64,000 nucleotides of DNA, taken from the IMG/VR virus record IMGVR_UViG_3300050821_001343, positions 35,182 through 99,181 of that record. The stretch is one strand, 5' to 3'. Each line of letters opens with the position of its first letter. The stretch's first letter is position 1. Shown here piece by piece: positions 17,512 to 25,633 of this stretch. The stretch comes from a virus. The notes under the pieces were generated by a model, which was given only the letters and a program-made list of their open reading frames with translations, made no database searches and had not been told where the DNA came from. Made by a program: the position numbers and the translations under genes.

Positions 17512-17847
17512 ATGGCGAAGCAGTTATTGTTTTCTCTTACTGCCAAGGATTTTGATTTTCAATACTTCACTGTGAGTGGTCACGGAGGGTCTGGAAAAGA
17601 TACATCCAACACAGGTGCACGGTGCATTCATCGTGCGTCCGGTGCGACCGGAGAAGGCCGAGAAGAACGTAGTCAACTCAAGAACAGACAAAGCGCATTC
17701 GGTAAGTGTGTAAAATCCAAAAAGTTTCAGGCATGGCACAAATTAGAAACTATGCGTCGTCTAGGGCTACTCAAAGACATTGAGAGTCGAGTTGATGAGC
17801 AAATGAAAGACAAGAACTTAAAGATTGAATACATCACAGGAGATTAA
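17512..17847 (+). CDS. RF-1-domain peptide-release-factor-like protein lacking GGQ
   Basis: 111 aa, SD GGAGGCAGT. The sequence aligns with the catalytic domain of class I release factors and ArfB-like rescue hydrolases: FDFQYFTVSG, then a Gly-rich loop, TGARCIHRASGA, and ERSQLKNRQSAF. In these families the loop carries GGQ, whose Gln positions the hydrolytic water. Here the loop reads HGGSGKDTSN, so GGQ is replaced by GKD. It may bind ribosomes without hydrolysing peptidyl-tRNA, or use a variant mechanism. Its stop codon lies inside the tRNA-Trp gene. Context with tRNAs fits translation. Confidence 0.75.
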   Translation: MAKQLLFSLTAKDFDFQYFTVSGHGGSGKDTSNTGARCIHRASGATGEGREERSQLKNRQSAFGKCVKSKKFQAWHKLETMRRLGLLKDIESRVDEQMKDKNLKIEYITGD

Positions 17848-17911
17848 GCTAGAGGGAAACTGACCGGCTCCAACCCGGTACTCAGAGGTTCAAATCCTCT
17901 ATCTCCTGCCA
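17838..17911 (+). tRNA. tRNA-Trp (CCA anticodon), overlapping a CDS stop
   Basis: Acceptor AGGAGAT/ATCTCCT, anticodon stem ACCGG/CCGGT around CTCCAAC (anticodon CCA), T-arm AGAGG-TTCAAAT-CCTCT, encoded CCA. The D-arm is short and weak. Its first ten bases are also the last codons and TAA stop of the RF-like gene. Confidence 0.85.
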
Positions 17912-17925
17912 ATTTTAGAGGCACC

Positions 17926-18372
17926 ATGCAACTAAGCGATCAAGGGGCAGCATTTATTGCTAGCTTTGAAGGTATCAAGCTTGTACCGTATAACGATTCA
18001 AATGGATGGGCAACAGTCGGCATTGGACATTTGATCCGTAAAGGTCCGGTACTACCAACTGACCTACCGATCACACTGGCGCAAGCCTATGACTTATTCC
18101 GGCAGGATGCAAAAATTGAAATCTCTATCATTGGCATCTACGTTAAGGTTCCAATCAATCAGAATCAATTTGATGCCCTCTGCTCTCTTTCCTACAACAT
18201 CGGTGTCGGCAACTTTATGCGATCACCGATCCCATCCCTCATCAACAGCGGCCAGTTAGATCAAGTCCCCGCTGCGTTTCTCATCCACAACAAGGATGCT
18301 AAAGGCAACATCCTACGCGGCTTGACTCGTAGACGTGAGGCCGAAGTTGCAGTATTCAACAAACTAAGCTAA
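17926..18372 (+). CDS. Endolysin, T4-type lysozyme (GH24)
   Basis: 148 aa. The catalytic Glu lies in SFEG (residue 15), followed by YNDSNGWATVGIGH (about 22-35) with the catalytic Asp/Thr positions of GH24 muramidases, and a C-terminal GLTRRREAEVAVF signature. It cleaves MurNAc-GlcNAc bonds for lysis. No signal peptide is seen, so release would need a holin. It is followed by a strong terminator. Confidence 0.93.
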   Translation: MQLSDQGAAFIASFEGIKLVPYNDSNGWATVGIGHLIRKGPVLPTDLPITLAQAYDLFRQDAKIEISIIGIYVKVPINQNQFDALCSLSYNIGVGNFMRSPIPSLINSGQLDQVPAAFLIHNKDAKGNILRGLTRRREAEVAVFNKLS

Positions 18373-18400
18373 CCCACTGCTAGAAGATATAGCGGTCACT

Positions 18401-18428
18401 CCGGGTGCCTAAAAAGCACCCGGCTTTT
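18401..18428 (+). terminator. Rho-independent terminator
   Basis: CCGGGTGC - CTAAAAA - GCACCCGG followed by CTTTT, ending the + strand late/lysis unit after the endolysin. Confidence 0.88.
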
Positions 18429-18472
18429 CGTGTCTTTGTGGCACGTTGTATCAATTACCATCGGAGAAAGAA

Positions 18473-20134
18473 ATGCCAAGGGCCATAGACCCCAAGTTAC
18501 TTCAGTTCGGATCGTTATCCGAAACCATCATAAATTCTAAATACGCACAATTTCCAACACAACAAGATAAACAAACATGGCCCGAAATTGCACGCAGAGT
18601 TGCTAGCAGCGTTTTAAGTGCAGTTCCAGCGTCACAGTCTTTGATAGATGAGTTAACATACCGCATATCAATTCGTCAAATCATTCCCGGAGGACGTTAC
18701 CTGTACGCGGCAGGACGGGATTACCACCAAGTCCAGAACTGCCTGCTGATGAGAGCGGAGGATAGTCGAGAGGGTTGGTCCGAAATCATGCATAACGCGT
18801 CCATGGCCCTTATGAGCGGTGCAGGCATCGGAATCGAGTATTCGCCTGTCCGAGAGGCCGGGGCGCTTATAAAGCGAACTGGAGGTCAAGCAACAGGTCC
18901 TACAGCCCTCATGCAGATGGTCAATGAGGCAGGACGGCATATTATGCAGGGAGGCAGTCGCCGGTCGGCTATCTGGGCCGGTCTAGGATGGGATCACCCA
19001 GACATCTTCACCTTCATTGACATTAAGAACTGGTCACCTGAAGTACGAGCACTCAAAGCCAAGGACTTCAATTTTCCCGCTCCTATGGACGGAACAAACG
19101 TCTCGGTAAGACTTGATGGAGAGTTCTTCAAGGCGTATAATGACCTTGAGCACCATAAACACGACCATGCTCACTCGGTCTACTGGAAAACTATTCACCA
19201 GATGCTCAAGACCGGGGAACCGGGATTCAGTATTGACACAGGAGAAAACGAGGGAGAAACACTACGTAATGCTTGTACTGAAGTGTCTAGCTCTGATGAT
19301 TCTGATATATGCAATCTTCTCAGTATTAACATGGCTAGGATAAATACACTGGAGGATATGCAAGCCTGTGTGGAAGTGTCCACGGCTTTGCTAGTTGCCG
19401 GTACGGTTTACTCGCACGTTCCATACGACAAGGTTGCAGAGATTAGGACCCGTAATCGCCGCTTAGGTCTGGGTTTGATGGGACTCCACGAATGGTTGAT
19501 TAAGCATGGTAAACAATACGGGCCGGACGATGATCTGAAGAAGTATCTGGAGATTTATGAGCAAAGCACCCTACACGCCCATGGATGGGAACGAAAGTGG
19601 GGACTCTCTCTTTCTGCAAAGACTCGTGCAATTGCACCAACAGGAACTATTGGAATTGTGGCAGAGACAACTACAGGATGCGAGCCAATCTTCTGTGTGG
19701 CGTTCAAGCGGAGATATTTGCAGGGGAAGGTCTGGAACTATCAATACGTTATCGAATCCATCGCACAACGACTTATAGAACAGGATGGAATTGCACCAGA
19801 TCAAGTTGAGGATGCCTATTCGATCACGCCAGAACGCCGGGTAGAATTCCAGACGTGGCTTCAGCAATACGTTGACCATGGGATTAGCAGCACGATCAAC
19901 CTACCGGCATGGGGAAGTCCGACGAACAATGAAGACACAGTTACAGACTTCGGCAATATGCTTATGAAGAATTTGCCGAAACTTAGAGGGATCACGTGCT
20001 ACCCAGATGGAGCACGAAGCGGTCAGCCTCTAACGGCGGTCAGTTACAAGACAGCCATGAAGCACAAGGGACAGATATTTATTGAGTCTCAGGATGTGTG
20101 CGATTGGACAAAAGGCGGTACGTGCGGAAACTAA
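18473..20134 (+). CDS. nrdJ: Class II (adenosylcobalamin-dependent) ribonucleotide reductase
   Basis: 553 aa. ATG 18473 is chosen because GGAGAAAG lies 5 bases upstream. It reduces ribonucleotides to deoxyribonucleotides for phage DNA synthesis. The catalytic Asn-x-Cys-x-Glu motif is at about 265-269 (NACTEVS), with redox cysteines in QNCLL (about 88) and SDICNLL (about 280) and a C-terminal Cys pair (DVCDWTKGGTCGN). The LGLGLMGLHEW and IAPTGTIGIVAETT blocks are typical. No second subunit gene is present, as expected for class II. It stands alone between two terminators. Confidence 0.9.
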   Translation: MPRAIDPKLLQFGSLSETIINSKYAQFPTQQDKQTWPEIARRVASSVLSAVPASQSLIDELTYRISIRQIIPGGRYLYAAGRDYHQVQNCLLMRAEDSREGWSEIMHNASMALMSGAGIGIEYSPVREAGALIKRTGGQATGPTALMQMVNEAGRHIMQGGSRRSAIWAGLGWDHPDIFTFIDIKNWSPEVRALKAKDFNFPAPMDGTNVSVRLDGEFFKAYNDLEHHKHDHAHSVYWKTIHQMLKTGEPGFSIDTGENEGETLRNACTEVSSSDDSDICNLLSINMARINTLEDMQACVEVSTALLVAGTVYSHVPYDKVAEIRTRNRRLGLGLMGLHEWLIKHGKQYGPDDDLKKYLEIYEQSTLHAHGWERKWGLSLSAKTRAIAPTGTIGIVAETTTGCEPIFCVAFKRRYLQGKVWNYQYVIESIAQRLIEQDGIAPDQVEDAYSITPERRVEFQTWLQQYVDHGISSTINLPAWGSPTNNEDTVTDFGNMLMKNLPKLRGITCYPDGARSGQPLTAVSYKTAMKHKGQIFIESQDVCDWTKGGTCGN

Positions 20135-20140
20135 ATAGAA

Positions 20141-20168
20141 AGGCCCCGAATTAACGGGGCCTCTTTTC
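20141..20168. terminator. Bidirectional terminator between convergent genes
   Basis: AGGCCCCG - AATTAA - CGGGGCCT hairpin with CTTTT on the + strand and TTTCTATTT on the - strand. It separates nrdJ from the leftward arm. The stop codon of the 20151-20345 gene is in the loop. Confidence 0.85.
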
Positions 20169-20345
20169 GAATGTCACAGCTTTGATTCGTTGTACTGCAC
20201 GATTGGTCAGTTCACTGAATAGTTTGACCATATCTATTGCCTCAAGATTGTATTTCTGTTCAATTTCCTCCACTGACCTGAGAAGATCAACCTTGGCTTG
20301 AAGCGCGTTATGCTCATGCTTGTACTTTTTTAACGACTGGGCCAT
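20151..20345 (-). CDS. Small coiled-coil protein, unknown
   Basis: 64 aa, SD AAGGAGAACC. Helical throughout with heptad-like Leu/Ile spacing (LQAKVDLLRSVEEIEQKY). Last gene of the leftward arm, 8 bases after the AAA+ gene. Function unknown. Confidence 0.65.
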   Translation of the reverse strand: MAQSLKKYKHEHNALQAKVDLLRSVEEIEQKYNLEAIDMVKLFSELTNRAVQRIKAVTFEKRPR

Positions 20346-20353
20346 GGTTCTCC

Positions 20354-21481
20354 TTAGTCATCGTACGCTAGGCTCTCGTACTTGGTGAAGTTGTTGACTT
20401 GCGCATAGACCTTACGGGTGAGAATCAAGCGATGCTCTGGCGTCCGATACTCGTAGACTCCCTTCAGACCGTTGAACGATACCAAGTTCTTCGGTTCGAA
20501 GTAAACTTCGTCGTATTCCTCGATAGGTTCTGCCGCCTTCTTGCCCTTGCCCACCTTGGGATGCACACGGTGGATGTACTCGATTCCGAACTGCCGGAAC
20601 GGGTTAACTCGAACTTCATTCTTTTCGTGATCCAGACGGACAAGTTCCTTTCCATTGAGAAGTTCAAACTGGGCCGTGTAAGTCTCGCTCCATTGCTGCG
20701 ACATCTTGACATTAAGCATTTCCATCGCCTTGACTGGAGTCTCATCGTAGCGATTGCACTCTTCTACGATGGCTTGTAGAATGTCGAAGCTAATTGGGTT
20801 GACCATGGAAGCGATTACGCCAAGGTTGCTTAAGTTCGCCTTGTTCTTGAGATTCTCCTTGCCATACTCCAAGATGAAGTCTCGGCTCAAACCGATGAAC
20901 TCAAGCGAGTAGTACAAGCGTCCCGGACGATTCTGAAGATGATCGTTGATCCCGAGATAGTTGTTAGTGGTCAAGACTAGCAGCTTCGTGGTTGTGAAGA
21001 ATCCATCGAACAGTGTCAAAAGACCTTGTTGATCGTCTTTGGTATACACCTTCTCGAACTCATCGAACAGAATAATGCAGGGCTGCGTGATGGACTGGAG
21101 AAACGTATTAAATGCGTCTCCGGTGTAACTGTTGTTGACAATCAGAGTCGGATAGCCGCGAGTGAGCCCTTCGATGGATAGCTTCTTTGCCAGTAAGGTC
21201 TTTCCGCTTCCCTTCTCGCCGCTCAGAAGCACGCCCGTGCTCTTGTGCTTACGATCCTCGAACGTGTTCAAGATGCGATCAGCCTTGTCGATCACGTCGC
21301 CGTAAAGACGGCTCGGCAATTCGAAGTCGGGAGCGATTCTCAAGAAGAACCCAATTCCCGGTGCCGCATCGACGAGATATGTGCCAACGGGAAGCTTGGA
21401 AAAACGCTGTCCCGGATTGTCTGCGCCAAGCATGAAAATGTCCTCACGCCTGAAAAATGTTGGTGCCTGTGGTTGACTCAT
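20354..21481 (-). CDS. AAA+ ATPase
   Basis: 375 aa, SD AAAGGAATTGAA. Residues about 80-100 hold Walker A (LLSGEKGSGKTLL), about 135-145 Walker B (PCIILFDEFEKV), and sensor 1 in LVLTTNN about 30 residues later; NRPGRLYYSLEF supplies the arginine region. The C-terminal 130 residues are not recognised. Motif order is standard, unlike the second AAA+ protein at 57859. Phage proteins of this kind remodel protein or DNA complexes; the substrate is unknown. Confidence 0.8.
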   Translation of the reverse strand: MSQPQAPTFFRREDIFMLGADNPGQRFSKLPVGTYLVDAAPGIGFFLRIAPDFELPSRLYGDVIDKADRILNTFEDRKHKSTGVLLSGEKGSGKTLLAKKLSIEGLTRGYPTLIVNNSYTGDAFNTFLQSITQPCIILFDEFEKVYTKDDQQGLLTLFDGFFTTTKLLVLTTNNYLGINDHLQNRPGRLYYSLEFIGLSRDFILEYGKENLKNKANLSNLGVIASMVNPISFDILQAIVEECNRYDETPVKAMEMLNVKMSQQWSETYTAQFELLNGKELVRLDHEKNEVRVNPFRQFGIEYIHRVHPKVGKGKKAAEPIEEYDEVYFEPKNLVSFNGLKGVYEYRTPEHRLILTRKVYAQVNNFTKYESLAYDD

Positions 21482-21503
21482 TTCAATTCCTTTCGTTGAT
21501 CGG

Positions 21504-21734
21504 TTAGATGTGCTTTACTGTTAATCCAAGCGCGCGTAGTGCGGCCTCTTGTATGGTCAGTTCCCCTTTAGGATTAATCCAACAAATGGATCGGTCCTTC
21601 TGTGATGCCAATGGTGATCCTACAATTGATCCGGTAAGAATCCCGTTGCAATCGCATTGTCCGACCCTCAGCTTCAAGGACAACTCTGGTTCATGCTCCT
21701 TTGGAGTTGGTGCTCCTACTGTGATCTTCATCAT
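21504..21734 (-). CDS. Small protein coupled to NAMPT, unknown
   Basis: 76 aa. Start overlaps the NAMPT stop (ATGA). The middle carries a Cys-x-Cys (RVGQCDCNG) and the C-terminus a helix (TIQEAALRALGLTV). It is far too short for an NMN adenylyltransferase and lacks an HxGH motif. Function unknown. Confidence 0.6.
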   Translation of the reverse strand: MMKITVGAPTPKEHEPELSLKLRVGQCDCNGILTGSIVGSPLASQKDRSICWINPKGELTIQEAALRALGLTVKHI

Positions 21735-23230
21735 CCCTCCAGCAATCTCTTACGAATTTCCGTTACGTTTTCGTAGCGGTGCATTTCCCCGTTCTTGAAT
21801 ACAGGCTTGTACAGACCTTCTTTTTCTTGCTCCTCGGTCTGATTTTCATATAGTACAAAGTTACCGTGCTCCTTCTCAACTCGCAGTAACCCACGGGCCG
21901 AATTCTTCATTCCGGTATCGGTCTTAGGCTGCTTGAATAGGGGCAACTTCTTTCCGTTTACCTGTCCCCATGTTGCCTTGATTGCTGTCCCAAGGCTGTC
22001 ACGGGTCACGTAGTTGTATGTGTAGCTCCCTATTCCGAACACGATGTTAGATGACGCGAATCCTTTAGCCTTCAGGCCCTCTAGGATTGCTTCTGCACGT
22101 GCCAGCGAGATACTATCGCCGTAGATCAGACCTACGTGGGGGTCAAGTTCTTTATAGCCCTTCTCGTTGATTGTCCCGCCAAACTCGTCCCAGAGACATT
22201 CGACTGCGCCTTTGAATTCTGGTAATTGCCAGTCATATCCATACTGGTCATCACCCACGATGATCTTTACAGGATCACCACTGTCCGGCCTGAAGACAAC
22301 CTTACCATCCCGGCTCACAATTTCATTGTGCAACTCGTGCGTGAATTCAGTCAGCACCTTCCAAAAGTCCCACGTATCAGATACGATGCTAACGATTCCT
22401 TCTGGATAGACTTTGTTAATCAACCTACGGAAAGTATTAATCTCCGTTTCTTCCCCACCCATGCACATCACTGAGTGTTCTGTTGCCGGTACACTGCCGC
22501 CAAGGAACGTGTCTGCTCCAAAGTAGTAGTCTTCCAGCAAATCCAGTGCGACAATCGTGTCGGTTCCTGTGAAACTCAACAGGTGCGCAGCCCCGGACGT
22601 TGCCGCGTCTTCAATCCCGCTCATACCACGGAAGGAGAAATCATGTCCCTGCCATGGTACGAATGCTTTGGGAGCACCAGTCTTATCCGCATAGTAGTCG
22701 AACATGCGCCGGTACTCATACGCCGTGGTTGCGGACGTAATCATTTTCCAGATTTCAGCAGACAACTGCGTTTCAATATAGTTTGTCAGCCAGCCGAAAT
22801 CCTGATGTGTGTTTTGGATCGTAAAGACCGGAACACGAATGTCTACTCTGGACCCTTCAGGTAGAGCCTTGATAAGCAATGGAAGGTAACCAAGGTCGTG
22901 CAGCTTTTCAATATGCTCCGTTGAAACCTTGTCACGACCAAGAGCAAGGTCCATACGCCGCTTGTACCGGGCAACAACCTTCTCCTTTGGTTCGTTGAAG
23001 AAGTTTGCTTCCCACGTGTCAATCAGCATGTTCTGGCAGAAGTATTGCAGGCCAAAGAACACCACTTTGTTGTCGAACCCACGGACCTCACCATCAATGC
23101 CGTTCCAATGCTGGAATAGCTTACCTGACCGGCAGGTAAAGTTCGAATATACCTTTTCGGTCTTGACCGGGTACTGTGCGTAGTGCCCGGTCTTGTAGAA
23201 GTCAGTTGCGTGTAGTGGGAAAATCTTCAT
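21731..23230 (-). CDS. nadV: Nicotinamide phosphoribosyltransferase
   Basis: 499 aa, close to the length of bacterial and animal NAMPT. It makes NMN from nicotinamide and PRPP. Visible family hallmarks: DFYKTGHYAQYP at the N-terminus, HDFSFRGMSG (about 197), TGTDT (about 222), the catalytic-His segment VPATEHS (about 249) and RPDSGDP (about 313), the last two at almost the same positions as His247 and Arg311/Asp313 of the human enzyme. It starts 4 bases inside the stop of the PRPP synthetase gene, so substrate supply and use are coupled. Confidence 0.93.
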   Translation of the reverse strand: MKIFPLHATDFYKTGHYAQYPVKTEKVYSNFTCRSGKLFQHWNGIDGEVRGFDNKVVFFGLQYFCQNMLIDTWEANFFNEPKEKVVARYKRRMDLALGRDKVSTEHIEKLHDLGYLPLLIKALPEGSRVDIRVPVFTIQNTHQDFGWLTNYIETQLSAEIWKMITSATTAYEYRRMFDYYADKTGAPKAFVPWQGHDFSFRGMSGIEDAATSGAAHLLSFTGTDTIVALDLLEDYYFGADTFLGGSVPATEHSVMCMGGEETEINTFRRLINKVYPEGIVSIVSDTWDFWKVLTEFTHELHNEIVSRDGKVVFRPDSGDPVKIIVGDDQYGYDWQLPEFKGAVECLWDEFGGTINEKGYKELDPHVGLIYGDSISLARAEAILEGLKAKGFASSNIVFGIGSYTYNYVTRDSLGTAIKATWGQVNGKKLPLFKQPKTDTGMKNSARGLLRVEKEHGNFVLYENQTEEQEKEGLYKPVFKNGEMHRYENVTEIRKRLLEG

Positions 23231-24042
23231 ATAATCTCCAATAGAGGGTTAGTTTCGTCCACATTGGGGAACGGAAAGGCTGTGAATACCTTGTTGAAGC
23301 AGCCTAGCGGTTCCAGTCCTTTCGAAAAGATACCATGTGTCACATAAAGATACACATAGGCATCCGTGAGGGGCCGAAGCTTCTTTTCTAGTTCTATGAA
23401 CGTTCGGCCCCCATCGCAAATGTCATCCACTATTAGGAAAGATTTATTCCCAATGTGGTCAGAGTAAACAACCGTATCGGTAATAGCCCCGGTGCTCACG
23501 TCTCGAATTTTGTCGGCACGGACCATTGGAAGTCCGGTCTTCTGTGATACTTTTAGAACCTTTTTGATTGCTCCTGCATCCGGGGCAACTAACACAACAT
23601 CTCCGCTAACTCCGACAAGACGTTCATTTAAAATATCCTGTACCTCAACATTCTTCACTCGATCAATCAGAGCGAGAGCTACATCACTATGAACATCACA
23701 GATTCGGACTACATCGAATTTTAGCGAATTGATGAATTGTGCGATGACTGCAAGAGAAAGAGATTCTCCCGGCGCACACACTCTATCCTGTCGTGCGTAG
23801 GGTAGATATGGAATGTACAATTCGATTTTAATTGACGCACCATATTGACGCCGTAGGGCATCTGTTATCATTGCAAGTTCCATGATCTTGTCCGATGACG
23901 TAAGAGCACTAGTAATCGTAAATGGACGAGTTAAGTCTCCATTGAAGTAAAGAGATGACTCAAGCTTCACGCTTACTTCTCCCCCGGAGAATGTGAAACT
24001 CTTGAATGGAATTAATTGTCCTGAATGCAGAATCGTTGTCAT
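23227..24042 (-). CDS. prs: Ribose-phosphate pyrophosphokinase (PRPP synthetase)
   Basis: 271 aa from ATG 24042. Makes PRPP from ribose 5-phosphate and ATP. The ATP/PPi loop is seen in YARQDRVCAPGES (about 95) and the PRPP-binding loop in IVDDICDGGRT (about 200-210); CDVHSDVAL occupies the place of the 'flag' region. It is shorter than bacterial Prs (about 315 aa), as phage forms often are. The ATG lies only 7 bases from a promoter -10 element, so the transcript may be nearly leaderless. Confidence 0.9.
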   Translation of the reverse strand: MTTILHSGQLIPFKSFTFSGGEVSVKLESSLYFNGDLTRPFTITSALTSSDKIMELAMITDALRRQYGASIKIELYIPYLPYARQDRVCAPGESLSLAVIAQFINSLKFDVVRICDVHSDVALALIDRVKNVEVQDILNERLVGVSGDVVLVAPDAGAIKKVLKVSQKTGLPMVRADKIRDVSTGAITDTVVYSDHIGNKSFLIVDDICDGGRTFIELEKKLRPLTDAYVYLYVTHGIFSKGLEPLGCFNKVFTAFPFPNVDETNPLLEII

Positions 24043-24049
24043 ATTTACC

Positions 24050-24078
24050 ACTCTACCACGGTTGTGTCCTTTTGTCAA
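24050..24078 (-). promoter_or_regulatory. Promoter for prs-nadV, near-leaderless
   Basis: On the minus strand TTGACA (24078-24073), 17 bp ending in CCGTGG, then TAGAGT (24055-24050). The prs ATG starts at 24042, seven bases further, where transcription would begin. Confidence 0.75.
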
Positions 24079-24086
24079 GGACTATT

Positions 24087-24434
24087 TTACCGATTGTCTC
24101 CCTCAGATTTGACTACCCCACGTTCCCGGCGATCCGAAAGCTTGGCGATGTTGGCCGTAGCAATTTCCTCTAGAGGAATATTAAGTTCGTTCGCAATGGC
24201 CGCGATATACCAAAGAACATCTCCGACTTCTTTGATTAGTTCCGTCTTTTGTTCCGGCGTCAAGGTGTTCAAACTTGGAAAGATTCCGCTGTTTCTCCAC
24301 CATTTCTTTACTTTGTCAGCGGCCTCTCCGCTTTCCCCCGCCAACCCTAGTGCCGGATAGACAAGATTCTCTCCGATTAACGGGTAACCGGCTGTAGAGA
24401 CTGCTGCTTTTTCGTATTCGTCAAATGTCTTCAT
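24087..24434 (-). CDS. MazG-like nucleotide pyrophosphohydrolase
   Basis: 115 aa. The all-alpha NTP pyrophosphatase signature is present: GLAGESGEAADKVKK (about 30-45) gives the EExxE-type metal ligands and KEVGDVLWYIAAIANEL (about 70-87) gives the ExxD. Such enzymes hydrolyse (d)NTPs to monophosphates and in phages may also lower (p)ppGpp. Start overlaps the DHH gene stop by 4 bases. Confidence 0.88.
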   Translation of the reverse strand: MKTFDEYEKAAVSTAGYPLIGENLVYPALGLAGESGEAADKVKKWWRNSGIFPSLNTLTPEQKTELIKEVGDVLWYIAAIANELNIPLEEIATANIAKLSDRRERGVVKSEGDNR

Positions 24435-25276
24435 TTCTCTCCTTGTAAATTACAGAGGCAGGTTCCGTACAGCGGGGTCCTTACTTTGAATCCAGCGGCA
24501 TGTTTATGACCGCCCCCGCCAAGCTTCTTGGCAATTTCCGACACATCAAGTCCATTTTCATCTGATCGAAGACTGTACACAAAGCCTTCTCCATCATAAT
24601 AGAACGTCGAAGCAAAGGGTTCTCCTTTGGCTAGCAAGTTTCCCATATCACTTGAGAACGTATACGGTACGTTTACTGTCCACACATTATGCCCGTATAT
24701 ATCAATGCGGAACTTGTTGGCTGATAATTCGAGTGTATCTTTGGCCTTTGCTGCAAGAATCGCGGCCCCTGCGTCAGCTACTTTTGTGAATTGGAATGAC
24801 ACGTCTTCACTGAAACGATTCCAATTTTCAAAAGTGTAGTCAAGGCTAAATCCATAAGCAGAAACAACTCCGGTAGCTTTCAACTTAAAACGCCATAAAT
24901 CCCTATCCTCCACAAATTCTACAAGATGTGGAACTTTGTCGCTAGGGTGAAAGTATTCCCAAGTAATCCGTGCGCCGGATTTCTCCATGTTAAAATGTAC
25001 GGACACATTTGGTGCAAGTTCGCCAGCAAGGTCCGATTCAGCCGTTTTATGGTGATCCAGAATAACAATGTGCTCGGCTGTCAATGCCATGCCTAGAATA
25101 ACAGATCGCTTATAGCTGAAATCAACCATATATACTCGACGGCCCGTAACATCCGGGGGAGGGTCACCGTGTTTTGCGGGGTAAAACTCCCAGTCAGGAT
25201 GTGATTTCCATACAGCCCATGCTGCTGTAAATCCGTCTTGACAGTTGCCGTGATAAATTACCAAAGGTTTAGTCAT
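24431..25276 (-). CDS. DHH-family phosphoesterase
   Basis: 281 aa from ATG 25276 (SD AAAGGAGAGAA). N-terminal HGNCQDGFTAAW carries the first metal-binding Asp, ILDHHKT (about 73) is the DHH motif, and GGGGHKHAAGF (about 247) is the DHHA1 C-terminal motif. Members include nanoRNases and oligonucleotide or cyclic-dinucleotide phosphodiesterases. A role in nucleotide recycling or cyclic-dinucleotide removal is possible; the substrate cannot be told from the sequence. Confidence 0.88.
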   Translation of the reverse strand: MTKPLVIYHGNCQDGFTAAWAVWKSHPDWEFYPAKHGDPPPDVTGRRVYMVDFSYKRSVILGMALTAEHIVILDHHKTAESDLAGELAPNVSVHFNMEKSGARITWEYFHPSDKVPHLVEFVEDRDLWRFKLKATGVVSAYGFSLDYTFENWNRFSEDVSFQFTKVADAGAAILAAKAKDTLELSANKFRIDIYGHNVWTVNVPYTFSSDMGNLLAKGEPFASTFYYDGEGFVYSLRSDENGLDVSEIAKKLGGGGHKHAAGFKVRTPLYGTCLCNLQGEK

Positions 25277-25478
25277 TTCTCTCCTTTGTTGACAGGTAAA
25301 CGGCCAGCCACCAAATCGCTGTGACAAATACGTTTACAAATGGTATGCTACTTATAAGCAGGTTGAACACCATCTCTCCGGTACTTGCGCAGCCGTCCTT
25401 CCTGTCGGCAGCTTGTAAAAACAGGAAGCTACCAAAAAAACTTCCAACCCACGCTAGCCCAAATAAAAATATGCTCAT
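25269..25478 (-). CDS. Small membrane protein
   Basis: 69 aa with two predicted transmembrane helices: SIFLFGLAWVGSFFGSFLFL at the N-terminus and a second from about 38 to 60 (FNLLISSIPFVNVFVTAIWW). Overlaps the DHH start by 8 bases and the upstream stop by 4. Function unknown. Confidence 0.65.
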   Translation of the reverse strand: MSIFLFGLAWVGSFFGSFLFLQAADRKDGCASTGEMVFNLLISSIPFVNVFVTAIWWLAVYLSTKERND

Positions 25479-25633
25479 AGTCCCCTCACCTGTTCTAGCA
25501 AGTCCGCGACCGCTTCCTCAAAAGTATCGCCCAAACCCTCGATTGGATCATACATGGCTCCCATACCGTCAATAGTCAGATGGTATTCGTCGTCGTTCAC
25601 ATAGATTCGTATGTTACCTTCAAGTGTTAGCAA
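25475..25633 (-). CDS. Small acidic protein, unknown
   Basis: About 52 aa. No ATG is available; TTG 25633 is preferred because AAGGGGGA lies 6 bases upstream (a farther TTG at 25657 lacks an SD). Beta-hairpin start then an acidic helix (TFEEAVADLLEQV), similar to HicB-like small folds. Start uncertain. Confidence 0.5.
   Translation of the reverse strand: MLTLEGNIRIYVNDDEYHLTIDGMGAMYDPIEGLGDTFEEAVADLLEQVRGL

Noticed and set aside
21504-21734. Candidate NMN adenylyltransferase next to NAMPT
   Set aside because: 76 residues, no HxGH or nucleotide-transferase motif.
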